Origin: Allantophomopsis cytisporea
Lineage: Eukaryota; Ascomycota; Leotiomycetes; Phacidiales; Phacidiaceae
DNA length: 64,000 nucleotides
Assembly (NCBI GenBank): GCA_024752435.1
Contig: CP103032.1
Span: 1,488,001-1,552,000 of the forward strand
Direction: 5' to 3'
Shown here: positions 54,170 through 64,000 of the stretch, in pieces
How positions within the stretch are numbered: the stretch's first letter is position 1
Layout of the letters: every line of letters starts with the position of its first letter
The notes under the pieces: model-generated
Told to the model about the DNA's origin: nothing
Databases searched by the model: none
Seen by the model: only the letters and a program-made list of their open reading frames with translations
Program-made: the position numbers and the translations under genes

Positions 54170-55749
54170 ATGAGTGTGCAACGAGTTCTTCGCCTCAACC
54201 GCGTCGATGTCCATGATCCCGAGATCAAACTCCCCCTATCCGAGACGAGCGTCCTCCTGGGCATCACTTTCGTCGGCAGGAATCATTTCGATGTGAAACT
54301 CGTTGGCACAGAGGGGACCGAACCTTTCGAGGTCACGTGTAAGTCATCCTCCTTCCCCCAGGTCATCCTTCACACTACCCCCTACCCCCTACCCCATACC
54401 CCATCTCCCAATCCTCCAATCTACAATGACCTGATTTCCATACTGCCCCGCTTTGCCTATTGTTTTCTTGAGTTTGTCTTTCGTTTGGTTTCTTGTTTCG
54501 TGAGGTGAAATCTGACACCCCCTTAGACAAGCATAAATCCTTCTCTACTCTTCGCGCTTCAAACACAGCTTGCTCGCCTGAAGAGTGGGAAGTTGCGTTG
54601 GGGCGTATCCTGCGTGGTAATGAGCCGGATACGGAGATTGATATGGGGATCGATAAGGAGGCACTGAAGGGGTTGGAGGCTGTTGCTTCTGTAGAGGAGG
54701 GGAAGACGATGACTATTACAGTGCGGAAGAAGATCGAGGGAATTACGGTATGTGAAGACCTATTATTGGACGTAAACTTTATGAAGTTCTGCAAGTAGGA
54801 AGTAGAGTGTGGAGGATTTTGCAGCGTGTCTTGAGTCTTGGTTGTAGAAAAAAGGGGGAAGTTGTGAGGAGATAAAGCAAGATCTTGCTTTATCCCCTCC
54901 CCCTATTTACCACTATTTTGTCGCTCCTCACATATTCATAAACAACGCACTAATATACACTCACAGCAACGCCTCGGCTCTCTCACCCTCCTTTCCTCCC
55001 CCGACACCGAAATCTCCCTATATGACTGGTGCGTCCTCTCGCAATCCGTCTCCGACCTCAATAAGAGTACCACGCGCAGATACCGCTCCGACCTAGAAAG
55101 ATCACAAACGCAACTCGAGATGGTGCAAAAGCAGCTCGACACGCTCATTGCCGCGAAAGAAGCCAGCGAGAACGAGCTGATCGCGAAGTTCGCGCAGCTG
55201 CTGAACGAGAAGAAGTTGAAAATCCGCGATCAACAGAGGTTATTATCCACGGCGAGAGTAGATGCGGAGAAGCTTGCCGAGGTCGTCAGCGCAAGGGAGG
55301 CGAGCGAAGGGAACGGGGTGAATGCGAGCAGGGGAGGGCGAGGAGGTGCGAGGTCGAGAGGGGGAGGGAAGCGAAAGGCTGCAGCGCCGGTGGAGAGTGA
55401 GAGTGAGGATGAGGGGTTCGAGAAGATGGCTATTGATACCAGTGAACGCAACGGCAAGGATGATGGCGGTGATGACCTGGGTAGAGACGATACGGATGCG
55501 GAGATGGATGAGGCCCGTATGACGCCTGAAGAGGAGACTGCTGATGAGGATAGTGCTGATGATGCCCCTGCTGCACTTCCTACACCAACCCCTGCGCCTG
55601 CGCCGGCTGCTGCTGCGAAGGAGAGGGCGGCTGAGAGGGAGAAGACGCCACCGAGGAGGGAGCTGCCATTTGCGAAGAAGAAGGAAGTCCCTAAGCCTGC
55701 GCCAAAAGCTATAGATGATGAAGAGACGGATTCGGATGATGAGTTGTAG
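54170..55749 (+). CDS. XRCC4: XRCC4-family DNA end-joining protein (Lif1 orthologue)
   Basis: There are three exons, 54170-54338, 54527-54747 and 54967-55749; the introns are 188 and 219 nt, long for this window, and the protein is 390 aa. The N-terminal globular head (about 1-155) starts VQRVLRLNRVD and contains SPEEWEVALGRIL and a short Leu-Tyr-Asp-Trp helix start. A coiled coil follows (about 160-225; YRSDLERSQTQLEMVQKQLD onward) with the family motif LLNEKKLKIRDQQRLL. The tail is disordered: Gly/Arg-rich, then acidic and Ala/Pro-rich, ending DEETDSDDEL. XRCC4 forms a dimer whose coil binds DNA ligase IV, so the complex seals double-strand breaks in non-homologous end joining. An in-frame ATG at 54023 would add 49 basic residues; I preferred 54170 because the head domain begins at once. 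Confidence 0.88.
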
Positions 55750-56059
55750 GTTAGGTGGATGATCTATGTATCGTGGGCGGTCACAAACGGCGTTTAGGGG
55801 TATGAGCAAGTTTGATATAGACATCACAGCTCGGGATGAAATGGGTAGGATCAGTCAATTGCAAAATGATAACGACAAGTTGTGCAGTTATGATTATCTA
55901 TCTTATCTAGTGATAGTATAATACACCAACAGTAACGAACTCACTAAGCGAATCTTCCCTCGACAGTGAAATACGAACAAAGCAAGCCATACATTTTTAC
56001 CCCAAGACGCCGTGATATGCTAACTATCCACTATCCCATTCGAAAATCCTCTGTTTCCC
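55750..56059. other. Convergent 3' intergenic region
   Basis: 310 bp between the stop codons of XRCC4 (plus) and NOP2 (minus). Both 3' UTRs are expected here; no other feature seen. Confidence 0.6.
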
Positions 56060-58351
56060 TTACTTTCCCTTGCTACCCTTCTTAGATTTCTTCGCCTCCT
56101 TCTTCGCTACAACAGGCTCCGGCACCTCAACAACGGCAGCCTCCTTAGTCTTCTTGGATTTCTTGACCTTCTTCTCCTCAGCTGGTGGATCGACATCCAT
56201 CTTCTCCGGCGCCTCAGCGGCCTTAGCCTCCTTCTTAGCAGCCTTCTTCGTCTTTCGGTCCTCCTTCACTGGCTCCTCGGTCGCAGTTTCAATACCCTCC
56301 ATAGCGCCCTCCTCCTTCATGCTCTTGATACGAGAAGGCTTCTCGTTGACAGGGTTTCTTGGGCCATCACGACCATGTGTAGCCTTAGGGTTGAGACCCT
56401 TCTTCTTAAGGAGCGCACGTCTCGCGCGCTCGGCAAGCTCAGCGTCTTCCTCCTCTTCGAACTCAGCAAAGCCGTCTTCGTTCTCGGACTCCTCACCAAT
56501 AGGGCGCTTGTCGACGTCGAGGTCGTCAGTGCGTGGGGCACCGGCAACACCAGCCGCTGAGCCACCCATTCCCTTGCCGGGCGATGGGCCGACCTTCTTG
56601 AATTTGGCGACAAAGAAACCGTCGACGTTGTAGGCGTGTGGGTAGTAGCGGCGTGTCATGGACATCTTGGCGTCGAAGGACTTGCCCATGTAGTTGACGA
56701 AACCCTCCTTTCCGAAGGCGAGGCCGGTTTCGACGAGCTTGATGTTGGGGCGCTTGGAGAGTGCGTATTGTACAACACCCTCGTTCTCCTCAACTGTGAC
56801 GGAACAGGTCGAGTAGACAATGTAACCACCAGTCTTGGAGGCGTGGTCGACGGAGTCGATAGCGGAAAGCAGAAGCTGCTTTTGCAAGTGAGGGAGCATA
56901 AGAAAATCCTTCTCGGTCTTGTTGGTTTTGACGGAAGGATCCTTGGCAATAACTCCAGTACCAGAACATGGGGCATCGAGAAGAACTCTGTCAAATCCAC
57001 CCATTACTCTTGGGAACTCACGGGCATCGTAATTGCAGACAATGGTGTTCTTGGCTCCGAGACGGTGGATGTTACCGATCAGACCCTTGGCACGAGACTT
57101 GTTGCTATCGTTGGCGAAGATACATCCAGTGTTCTTCATAAGTGCGGCCAAGTAAGTTGTCTTACCACCGGGAGCAGCGGCCATGTCGAGAACACGCTCG
57201 TTTTCTTGAGGAGCGAGAGCCATGACAGGAAGGAAAGAAGAAGCAGCTTGAAGAATATAGTGCCCGGCGAGATATTCTGGTGTAGCACCAAGAGGAACAG
57301 CAGACTCGAAAACCTGAAGACCAACCTTGGACCATTTTCCAACTGGCTCGAGAGTGACACCACGGTTGATAAGCGCCTGTGCAAGATCTCTTCTGTGGGT
57401 TCGGAGGGTGTTTGTTCTGATGACGACTGGACGAGGAGTTTCGTTGGCCTCGAAGAAAGCGAAGGCCTCACGGGGTGGGAAAAGGTTGAAAAGCTTCTCG
57501 GCAAGGTATTCGGAGTAACCATAGTATGCACAGATATCCTTAATCAATTGCGCAGTGTATTCAGCTCTTGATCGACCCTCTTCAGCAAGCTTAGAAAATT
57601 CGTCGAGTACTCGTACGGTATCGTTGATTCGTGTTCTGAGAAGTTGTAAATCTGGAGCCAAAAGAGCATTGGTCTTGACACCGGCCTCATCCTCTGAGTC
57701 CTCATCATCGAAAATCATTGGCTTGTCACCGGCAATGTTTGTCTGCATGGCGGCTTCCTCCAACTCAGCTTGTGCCTCAGCGGCCTCGGTGGCCATCTGC
57801 TCGTCCAATTTTCTTGTCAAACCAGCAATATTGGCGGCGGTAAGCTTCTCCTCAGCATCAGACTCGTCCTCATCTTCAGAGAACATGGCCTTTCGGTGAT
57901 CCTCGTCAGAATCGTAGACATCAGATCCAGAGTCCAAAGCGTCGCCCATACCGCCCTCAGAGCCGCTTCCAATATCAGCGAACTCATCATCCATAAGATC
58001 GGCTTCGTCAGAACCATCGTCCATTTCTTCGTCCGACTCTGGCAAAGGCATCTTCTTCGACTTCTTAGGTTGTGCCTTTCCATTCGCTTTCTTTGCAGGC
58101 GCAGGGGCAGCGGGCATCTTATTTGTAAAAACAGGCTTCGAGTCCTTCTTTGCGGCGGGAGTCTTCTTTCCATTTGGCTTTGCAGCAGGAACTCTGAGAT
58201 CGTCGCTCTTGTCTGTGCTCGTTCTTCTCTTCTTGCTATCATTTCGTGCTTCAGTAACACTCTGGCCAGCCTTGCGCTTCAAATTCGTGAAGTGCGCCTC
58301 GTCGAGTTTATCGGGCATGCCCTGCTTTTTCATACGACGTCCGACACCCAT
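56060..58351 (-). CDS. NOP2: NOP2, nucleolar 25S rRNA m5C methyltransferase
   Basis: A single frame; from the ATG at 58351 the protein is 763 aa. A further 40 codons are open upstream (ATG at 58471), but the family begins MGVGRRMKKQG, so I set the start at 58351. A basic, low-complexity N-terminus with acidic stretches (about 95-190) precedes the NOL1/NOP2/Sun methyltransferase fold: a PEYLAGHYILQAASSFLP region, MAAAPGGKTTYLAALM for SAM binding, DAPCSGTG (Cys462) and YSTCS (Cys516), the paired cysteines used for release and catalysis. The C-terminal tail is rich in Lys/Glu/Ala. In yeast Nop2 methylates C2870 of 25S rRNA and is essential for 60S assembly. It shares a compact divergent promoter with the Get5-like gene. 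The two long plus-strand frames inside are codon-bias shadows. Confidence 0.96.
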   Translation of the reverse strand: MGVGRRMKKQGMPDKLDEAHFTNLKRKAGQSVTEARNDSKKRRTSTDKSDDLRVPAAKPNGKKTPAAKKDSKPVFTNKMPAAPAPAKKANGKAQPKKSKKMPLPESDEEMDDGSDEADLMDDEFADIGSGSEGGMGDALDSGSDVYDSDEDHRKAMFSEDEDESDAEEKLTAANIAGLTRKLDEQMATEAAEAQAELEEAAMQTNIAGDKPMIFDDEDSEDEAGVKTNALLAPDLQLLRTRINDTVRVLDEFSKLAEEGRSRAEYTAQLIKDICAYYGYSEYLAEKLFNLFPPREAFAFFEANETPRPVVIRTNTLRTHRRDLAQALINRGVTLEPVGKWSKVGLQVFESAVPLGATPEYLAGHYILQAASSFLPVMALAPQENERVLDMAAAPGGKTTYLAALMKNTGCIFANDSNKSRAKGLIGNIHRLGAKNTIVCNYDAREFPRVMGGFDRVLLDAPCSGTGVIAKDPSVKTNKTEKDFLMLPHLQKQLLLSAIDSVDHASKTGGYIVYSTCSVTVEENEGVVQYALSKRPNIKLVETGLAFGKEGFVNYMGKSFDAKMSMTRRYYPHAYNVDGFFVAKFKKVGPSPGKGMGGSAAGVAGAPRTDDLDVDKRPIGEESENEDGFAEFEEEEDAELAERARRALLKKKGLNPKATHGRDGPRNPVNEKPSRIKSMKEEGAMEGIETATEEPVKEDRKTKKAAKKEAKAAEAPEKMDVDPPAEEKKVKKSKKTKEAAVVEVPEPVVAKKEAKKSKKGSKGK

Positions 58352-58594
58352 TTTTGCGATTTGTTGGGTGGTAATAAAAAATTGGTGTTTGAAGATGAGA
58401 AATTCTGGGGTCTCGCGAGTTTCTGCGATAAAGTCGGATTTTGAAAATAGTCTTTGGCAAAACTCCGGCATGCGCTACTTTCGGCTTAGTGTCAGATCAT
58501 GCCGGCGCATTGCGTTGTAGCTCCAGTTACGAGACTCATAACATATCGATACTCCTCCACGAAACTCCCCATCTTCGAAAGAAAATACGCCAAC
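58352..58594. promoter_or_regulatory. Short bidirectional promoter between NOP2 and the Get5-like gene
   Basis: Only 243 bp separate the two outward-facing start codons (58351 minus, 58595 plus), so both core promoters and 5' UTRs must share or overlap this stretch. I saw no clear TATA box on either side. Confidence 0.6.
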
Positions 58595-59277
58595 ATGACT
58601 GAATTGGCATTCGCAAGATCTTTTCTGGCAGCTCTTGATACGAAACCTTCCAAGATCTCTGCCGACCATGTCGAAGATCCAAAAACCTACCCAGCGCGGG
58701 GTGCTGTATGTCCATTTCCCGCCCTCTTTGACACTAAGATTAATAATGGATGCAGTACATCCTCCCCAAAATGCCCAGACCGCTGGCAAAGCGCCAAAAG
58801 CTTGCTCCAGGTCAAGAACGAAGCATCACAGTGACCCTGAAATCGCTACGCAATCCGCCACTGGATATCAAGCTCACAAGCCAAGCACCAAATACGTCTG
58901 TCCTTCAGCTTAAGTCTTTGGTGGCGGAACAAGCTCAAGTACCCGTCGAGAAGCTGAAGCTATTATTCAAGAAGAAACCAGTCGCTGATAGCAAGGTTTT
59001 GAAAGAATTGGTTGGTGAGGATGAGGTTACAGCCGAGTTCAGTATCATGGTCATGGGTGGGGCAGCATCTGTTGGCAAGGCTGTGGGAGGACACTCAGAG
59101 GTCACTGGCAGTGTACCAGCCGCCCAGGGTGCGAGTGGAGAAGAAGTCGCAAATACGCAAGAGTTCTGGAACGATCTGAAGGGCTTTTTAACGCAGAGAT
59201 TACGAGACGAAGCACAGGCAGACAAGATGTTTGGATCTTTCAAGACAGCATGGGAGACGAGCGAGTCTAGAGAATAA
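58595..59277 (+). CDS. GET5: Get5-like ubiquitin-like protein (GET pathway)
   Basis: There are two exons, 58595-58705 and 58756-59277, with a 50-nt intron (GTATGT...ATGCAG); the protein is 210 aa. The N-terminus (MTELAFARSFLAALDTKPSK, then DHVEDPKTYPARGAYILP) matches the N-terminal helical region of the filamentous-fungal Get5 family, which in Pfam shares a family with Blt1 of fission yeast. A ubiquitin-like domain follows at about 50-115 (ITVTLKSLRNPPLDIKL, VEKLKLLFKKKPVADSKVLK). The C-terminal part (FWNDLKGFLTQRLRDEAQAD to the end) is helical and could be the dimerisation domain. In yeast Get5 joins Get4 and the chaperone Sgt2 to pass tail-anchored proteins to Get3 for insertion into the ER. 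The function here is inferred from the family; a role in cell-cycle medial-ring organisation (Blt1-like) is the alternative reading. Confidence 0.82.
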
Positions 59278-59576
59278 CCATTTATTAAGATCAAATGATG
59301 ACTTTGAGCATTGCGGGCGTTCAGGGCATTCAGGAAATTATTCGCAGACACAAGATAACCACATAACTATACTCTATAGGGTCAATAGAGACTATATTGA
59401 CGTAATCTTCGCTCTTAATATTTTAATTCGGACGCCAGTTCACCCTTCTTTGAAGAAAATGAAATTCTTCGAAAGGCCAGCGGGCCGGAGTGACCAATGA
59501 AACACGAAATCCTCCAATTCTTCTCCATATCTGGTATGCGCTTTGCTGATCATCGCTTTAAAGAAATCAACTTCGT
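59278..59576. other. Convergent 3' intergenic region
   Basis: 299 bp between the stop codons of the Get5-like gene (plus) and cofilin (minus); nothing else seen. Confidence 0.6.
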
Positions 59577-60281
59577 TTAGGCCAATCCCTTGCTGACCTT
59601 AGCAAGAACCTCGGAGTACTCAATGTCGTTCTCATCGTTGGCCTGGAACTCGGCAGCAAGGCCGTTGAGGGCGCGCTTAAGGGCATCCTTGGAAGAGGCG
59701 TAGACCATCTTTGGCTGTAAAGAAAAGTGACGTCAGTTCTGCTATTGGCGATCTGTTGTCATGCGACTTACCTGGATACCAGCATCATCAGGAGACCATG
59801 CGATGAAAGTAATCTTGCTTCTGTGAAGCTGTCAGCAATGTTCAAAGTCACATAAAGCTTCGAAATTTTGTACCTTGATCCCTCGCCAGAAGCCAAGTCG
59901 TAGTGGAAGTCGTAGACGGCGTAACGTGGACCCTTGCCCTCCTTGCCCGCCTTGTTCTTGGTCTTCGCGTTCACGAGGTGCTCACGGAAAGCATCCCAGT
60001 CCGCTACCTCGGAGGTTTTCTCTACTTCGATTTGCTTGAAGTCATCTGAAAGCTTGTACACAATGTACTTGATGCTCTTGCCCAACTTGAGCTCGTTGAA
60101 GGCGCTGATGCACTCGTTGGAAACAGTCACTCTGCATGTATTGTCAGTCGCCGAACTTCACTTTCGTAAAGCTGCTATTTAGGAGGAAGACCCACCCGCT
60201 TTGAGACTACAAGAAATCACAAGTTAGCTAATCATGTATCTTCGAGACAGCTTCAGCTTTGGAGAAATCCTAGCTTACCAT
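59577..60281 (-). CDS. COF1: Cofilin (ADF/cofilin family)
   Basis: There are five exons: 60281-60279 (the ATG alone), 60206-60196, 60131-59874, 59820-59772 and 59714-59577; the protein is 152 aa. The join gives M-S-Q-S-G-V-T-V at the start, the classic fungal cofilin N-terminus with the phosphorylatable Ser region. The ADF-H fold follows: KYIVYKLSDDFKQIEVEK, YAVYDFHYDLASGEGSRSKI, FIAWSPDDAGIQPKMVYASS, and KRALNGLAAEFQANDENDIE, which contains the actin-binding long-helix and C-terminal residues. Cofilin binds and severs ADP-actin filaments and drives cable and patch turnover at hyphal tips. The length is usual. The start was set by the exon structure, because the start codon is alone on its exon and cannot be found by simple open-frame scanning. 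Confidence 0.94.
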
Positions 60282-61517
60282 GATTGCGATTCGAGCTTCT
60301 TGAGTTGTTGTTTACTATGGGGGCTATCGTCAGCGATTCGTTCGGCGCATAGATAAGCAAAGCTTTGAGATTATCGATGCAGCGCAGACAGATCGAGGGA
60401 AGGACGAACGTTATTGAAATATGGTTTTAGGGGAGAAGAGTGTGATTTGCGATCTGTTTGATATGTAAAGGTGAGGGTGCCTCTATTGTCAAGACGAGGT
60501 AATGGGGGGTTGTTCGGTGTACGTGCTCAGGGAATTGGTGGGGTGGTCGGATTGGACGAAGCGAGCCAATAAACCTGGTGTGTCGACGAAGCTGGCATTC
60601 ACGGGTGCCTGGGAACAGCATCATCTTTGCGCTCTTGATAATTTATATTTGACTGCCTAAAGTTACATAATCATGATCAAATTTTCTTATTATCGAAAAT
60701 GGGATCGAACTATACAGAATCTTCCTCCTTTTAATAGCATCAATGGACCCCAATGTTGCCGAAATATGATCTTGTCTGGCATTCTTGGTTTTCCCTCAAG
60801 ATGCTAATTTAATACCATCCCCCTTCTTCTTCTCAGAAAAGACCCTACGATTAGGCAAGTCTTCAGTGCACATTCTAAAACTTCAGTTGAAAAATAGGCA
60901 ATGAATTCTCTGACACTCAAACTACGTCTCTACTGATGGAATGGAAAACCAGATGTCCAATGTCGATGTCCAGGCCAAGGGGTCAGAAAAGGGGTGGCGG
61001 GAGATTTGATAAAGGTTGTGGATTAACTACCACCCCACAGTATTATCAAAAAGAATCAATTGACAATCCATTATGACTGATGATCCATCACAATAGCAAT
61101 AGCTTAAAGCCCATTATCCTTGACTTTAAGATCTTTTGCTGCCTAGGTGTAATGCAAAGAACTTAATCGTCTGCATGACGTTGATTCCTAGATTACCCAG
61201 AGTGCTACCACATATGTGCCTTTGAGTATCCAATAGTAAAATCACTTCAGTATGAGCAAAATCATGTAGCCAACATTTGAACGTGAAAATTATTCTTGAT
61301 TTTATTTTGATTCCTCCTTTCGCCACAAGTACACCGACCAGAGCCTAACATAATATTATACAGAACCAAGTCGCTTTGCAATGCCCAAAATAAGAACGAC
61401 AAGATGCGAAAGAGACTGAGTGGAGTGATGGAGAGATTTTTTATACAATGGATATCAACAAGAAAAGCAAAAGATGGCAAGCCAAAGGGTACTTTTTGGT
61501 CAAAACGTTCAATCAGC
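60282..61517. other. Intergenic region between cofilin and HSP60
   Basis: 60282-60650 is the cofilin 5' region. The rest, to 61517, is AT-rich with no credible coding frame and ends in the HSP60 3' flank (minus strand). Nothing else seen. Confidence 0.55.
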
Positions 61518-63421
61518 TTACATCATGCCTCCCATTCCACCCATTCCACCCATTCCACCTGGCATTGGTGGAGCGCTCTTGTCCTCAGCCTCTACGATGG
61601 CGACCTCGGTGGTACCGAGTAACGAGGCAACACCGCTAGCATCAACGAGACCAGTGCGGACGACCTTGAATGGATCGACAATACCGGCAGCGATCATGTC
61701 AACGTACTCACCCTTGGAGGAATCGAAACCCTTGTTGAAGTCGTTTCCGAACTCATCCATGAGCTTACCAACAATGACGCTACCCTCAAGGCCAGCGTTC
61801 TCGACGATAGTTCTGGCTGGGCGGGTGATGGCGCTTTTGATGATACTGACACCAAGCTGCTGGTCGAAGTTAGCTGGCTTGAGGCCAGTAAGAGCCTGAG
61901 CGGCAGCCTTGATAAGAGCAGTTCCACCACCTGGGAGGATACCCTCCTCAACAGCGGCACGAGTAGCGTTGAGAGCATCAACGAATCTGTCCTTCTTCTC
62001 CCCGACCTCAACCTCGGAAGCACCACCGACCTTGATGACGGCGACACCACCAGAGAGCTTAGCAAGGCGCTCCTGGAGCTTCTCCTTCTCGTAATCAGAG
62101 GTAGTTGGGTCATTGATGACGCCACGGATCTGCTCGCATCTCTGGGAGATGGCATCCTTGCTTCCGTCACCGTTGAGGATGATGGTGTCCTCCTTGGTGA
62201 TGGTGATGGAACCGGTGGAACCGAACATATCTGGGGTAGCCTTCTCAAGCTTGATGTCAAGCTCGTCAGTGAAGACAGTGGCATTGGTAAGAACACCGAG
62301 GTCACCAAGGATGGACTTGCGGTTATCGCCGAATCCTGGGGCCTTGACAGCAGCAACTTGGAGCTGACCACGGAGCTTGTTGAGAATGCAGACAGCGAGA
62401 GCCTCACCATCAATGTCCTCAGCAATGATGACCAATGGGCGACGGAGCTGGGTGGAAGCTTCAAGAGCTGGGATAATATCCTGAACAGCGGAGATCTTCT
62501 TCTCGGAGAGAAGGATCAATGGCTTCTCGAACTCGACCTTCTGGGCCTTGGTGTCGGTGATGAAGTATGGGGAAACAAATCCACGGTCGAAGCGCATACC
62601 CTCAGTAACGTCGAGCTCATCCTCCATGGTCTTACCCTCCTTGACGGTGATAACACCCTCCTTTCCGACCTTCTCCATAGCGCTGGCAATCAAAGCTCCA
62701 ATGTGGGTATCACCGTTGGCGGAAATGGTAGCGACCTGAGCAATCTCCTCACTAGTGGTGATATCGCGCTTGTTCTTCTGCAAGAACTCAACGACGGCCT
62801 CAACAGCAGCCTGTGTACCTCTTCGCAAGTCCATTGGGTTGCATCCAGCAGCAACGTTCTTGACGGTCTCGGAGAAGATAGCGCGGGCGAGGACGGTAGC
62901 AGAGGTGGTTCCATCACCAGCGGTCTCGTTGGTCTTGGAGGCAACATCTTGAAGAAGACGAGCACCGAGGTTCTCGAACTTATCTTGAAGGGTGATGGCT
63001 CTGGCGACAGTAACACCGTCTGTGATGTCTCATTAGTAATGTTTTCGATGATAAGATCGATTTAAGCTTACCCTTGGTGATCTTTGGAGATCCATAAGAA
63101 GACTCAATCAAAACGTTGCGTCCCTTTGGTCCGAGAGTAGAGGAGACGGCTCTTGCGAGAGTATCAACACCAGCAAGAAGGGAAGCTCTTGCGTCAACAC
63201 CGAACTTGAGGTCCTATATTGTGTATTAGCTCATGATCTCGTCTGCTAGATTTCCAACCATTGAAAAGCCCGGAGCTGTGCAAATTCCACTGGTCTTCTG
63301 TCATTCTTACCTTGTGTGCGAATCTCTGTTGCTGAGCACCGAAACCAGCAGCAGTGATAGGTCTCAGCTTAGATGCTGAGAGGGCCGAAGCCCGAGTTCT
63401 TGAGGTCAACGCTCGCTGCAT
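61518..63421 (-). CDS. HSP60: Mitochondrial chaperonin HSP60
   Basis: There are three exons, 63421-63311, 63213-63072 and 63019-61518; the introns are 97 and 52 nt and the protein is 584 aa. Exon 1 encodes a basic, Ala/Ser-rich mitochondrial presequence (MQRALTSRTRASALSASKLR...QQRFAHK). The GroEL fold follows: SSTLGPKGRNVLIESSYGSP, then VASKTNETAGDGTTSATVLA with the ATP-binding GDGTT, a substrate-binding apical domain, and AAVEEGILPGGGTALIKAA with the nucleotide-binding loop. The C-terminus is a GGM repeat (GGMGGMGGMGGMM), usual for group I chaperonins. HSP60 folds proteins imported into the matrix, working with Hsp10 and ATP. Strong codon bias creates antisense frames (61474-61899, 62358-63065) that are shadows. 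It is heat-inducible in fungi by family knowledge, but no clean heat-shock element was confirmed upstream. Confidence 0.97.
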
Positions 63422-64000
63422 TGTGAGGATATGTAATGACAGGCTTCCTTTCCACAAAAATAATATACAACTCTTCAAGTCAACCCTTTAGAAGAAAAGA
63501 GATTCGTAACTTGCGTGAGTTTAGAAGGTAATTGAGAAGAAATATTTAGAGTATGGGGACGACTAGGACTACTACAAAAAATGTTCTGGGGATCGAAGAT
63601 GCGAGAAGGCCAAATGCGCTAAGTCGGAATGGGGATAGCCGATGCTTAGCTATTGCCGCCGGCTGTTCACAGTGTCCAGACTACCCGACAACATTGATCC
63701 AGGAGTACAACAATATTTACGAGCAGCGTACAAGAATGATTGACACTTCAGCCTGGATAGTATCATATCATGGAAACATCTGATCAACATGATTTATAGG
63801 CGATGCGTCTCTAGTAGAATATGTGTTCAGTATATTTCCACTGGTGCATACATTCATGGCTTCATGTGATCATGGCAAGGAAGCATGTTCAAAGCCTATA
63901 AGACACGGGATTGATGGAATAAGGTGTTCAGTGTTTGTATCATGCTCATCTCGTTCAAAGTAATCGTTTTTGTCTTGAGTCTTGGGCAATGGTGCAGCCT
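63422..64000. other. Right-edge intergenic region upstream of HSP60
   Basis: Holds the HSP60 promoter side on the left. A plus-strand 76-codon frame at 63553-63783 has no supporting motif. Any gene to the right is outside the window. Confidence 0.5.

Noticed and set aside
56636..57571. 311-codon plus-strand frame antisense to NOP2 (and similar ones at 62358-63065 in HSP60 and 44069-45469 in SelO)
   Set aside because: Each lies fully inside a well-identified gene on the other strand and has repeat-free, domain-free, Ser/Leu/Val-rich translation typical of antisense shadows.
63422..63560. Heat-shock elements upstream of HSP60
   Set aside because: Only scattered GAA/TTC triplets were seen, not three well-spaced inverted units; the call would be unsupported.

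Overview
The window is nuclear DNA of a filamentous ascomycete (Pezizomycotina; the gene content leans towards Leotiomycetes, which is inference). Evidence: many short introns (about 48-100 nt) with GTAAGT-like donors and CAG/TAG acceptors, genes on both strands without operons, long gene-poor stretches with microsatellites, and clear orthologues of fungal housekeeping genes. I could place 21 genes (one cut by the left edge), one decayed gene copy, and many repeats. Exon joins were worked out by hand from reading-frame continuity and splice signals. No tRNA, rRNA, CRISPR array or intact transposon was seen.

Layout. 1-17 kb is accessory in character. It holds the N-terminus of a Gln/Pro-rich protein that may belong to the mRNA decapping machinery (minus strand), a 5.9 kb gene-poor region, a secreted LicD-family protein, an AT-rich stretch, a small secreted eight-cysteine protein (candidate effector), a low-complexity orphan protein with 9-residue tandem repeats, and a DUF3716-type zinc-cluster gene behind a degenerate C/T-rich minisatellite leader.

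17-33 kb mixes chromatin and housekeeping genes: a ~1,496-aa chromodomain protein with three UBA-like repeats, a Rab11/Ypt31 GTPase in five exons, a conserved 211-aa protein, the ribosome-assembly factor BRX1, an F-box-like orphan behind a second repeat-built leader, and the class II histone deacetylase HDA1 with its Arb2 domain.

33-44 kb is gene-poor. It holds a decayed gene with two stop codons that C-to-T mutation could explain, glyceraldehyde-3-phosphate dehydrogenase, and cytochrome c oxidase subunit 5. 44-64 kb is dense and conserved: SelO pseudokinase, an aldo-keto reductase, the septation regulator Byr4, XRCC4, NOP2, a Get5-like ubiquitin-like protein, cofilin and mitochondrial HSP60.

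Most neighbours are unrelated in function. Possible functional links are the two heterochromatin-type genes (chromodomain protein, HDA1), two 60S ribosome-assembly genes (BRX1, NOP2), and mitochondrial proteins (COX5, SelO, HSP60). The features most worth following up are the cysteine-rich secreted protein, the repeat-built leaders of the two orphan genes, and the chromodomain/UBA-like protein.
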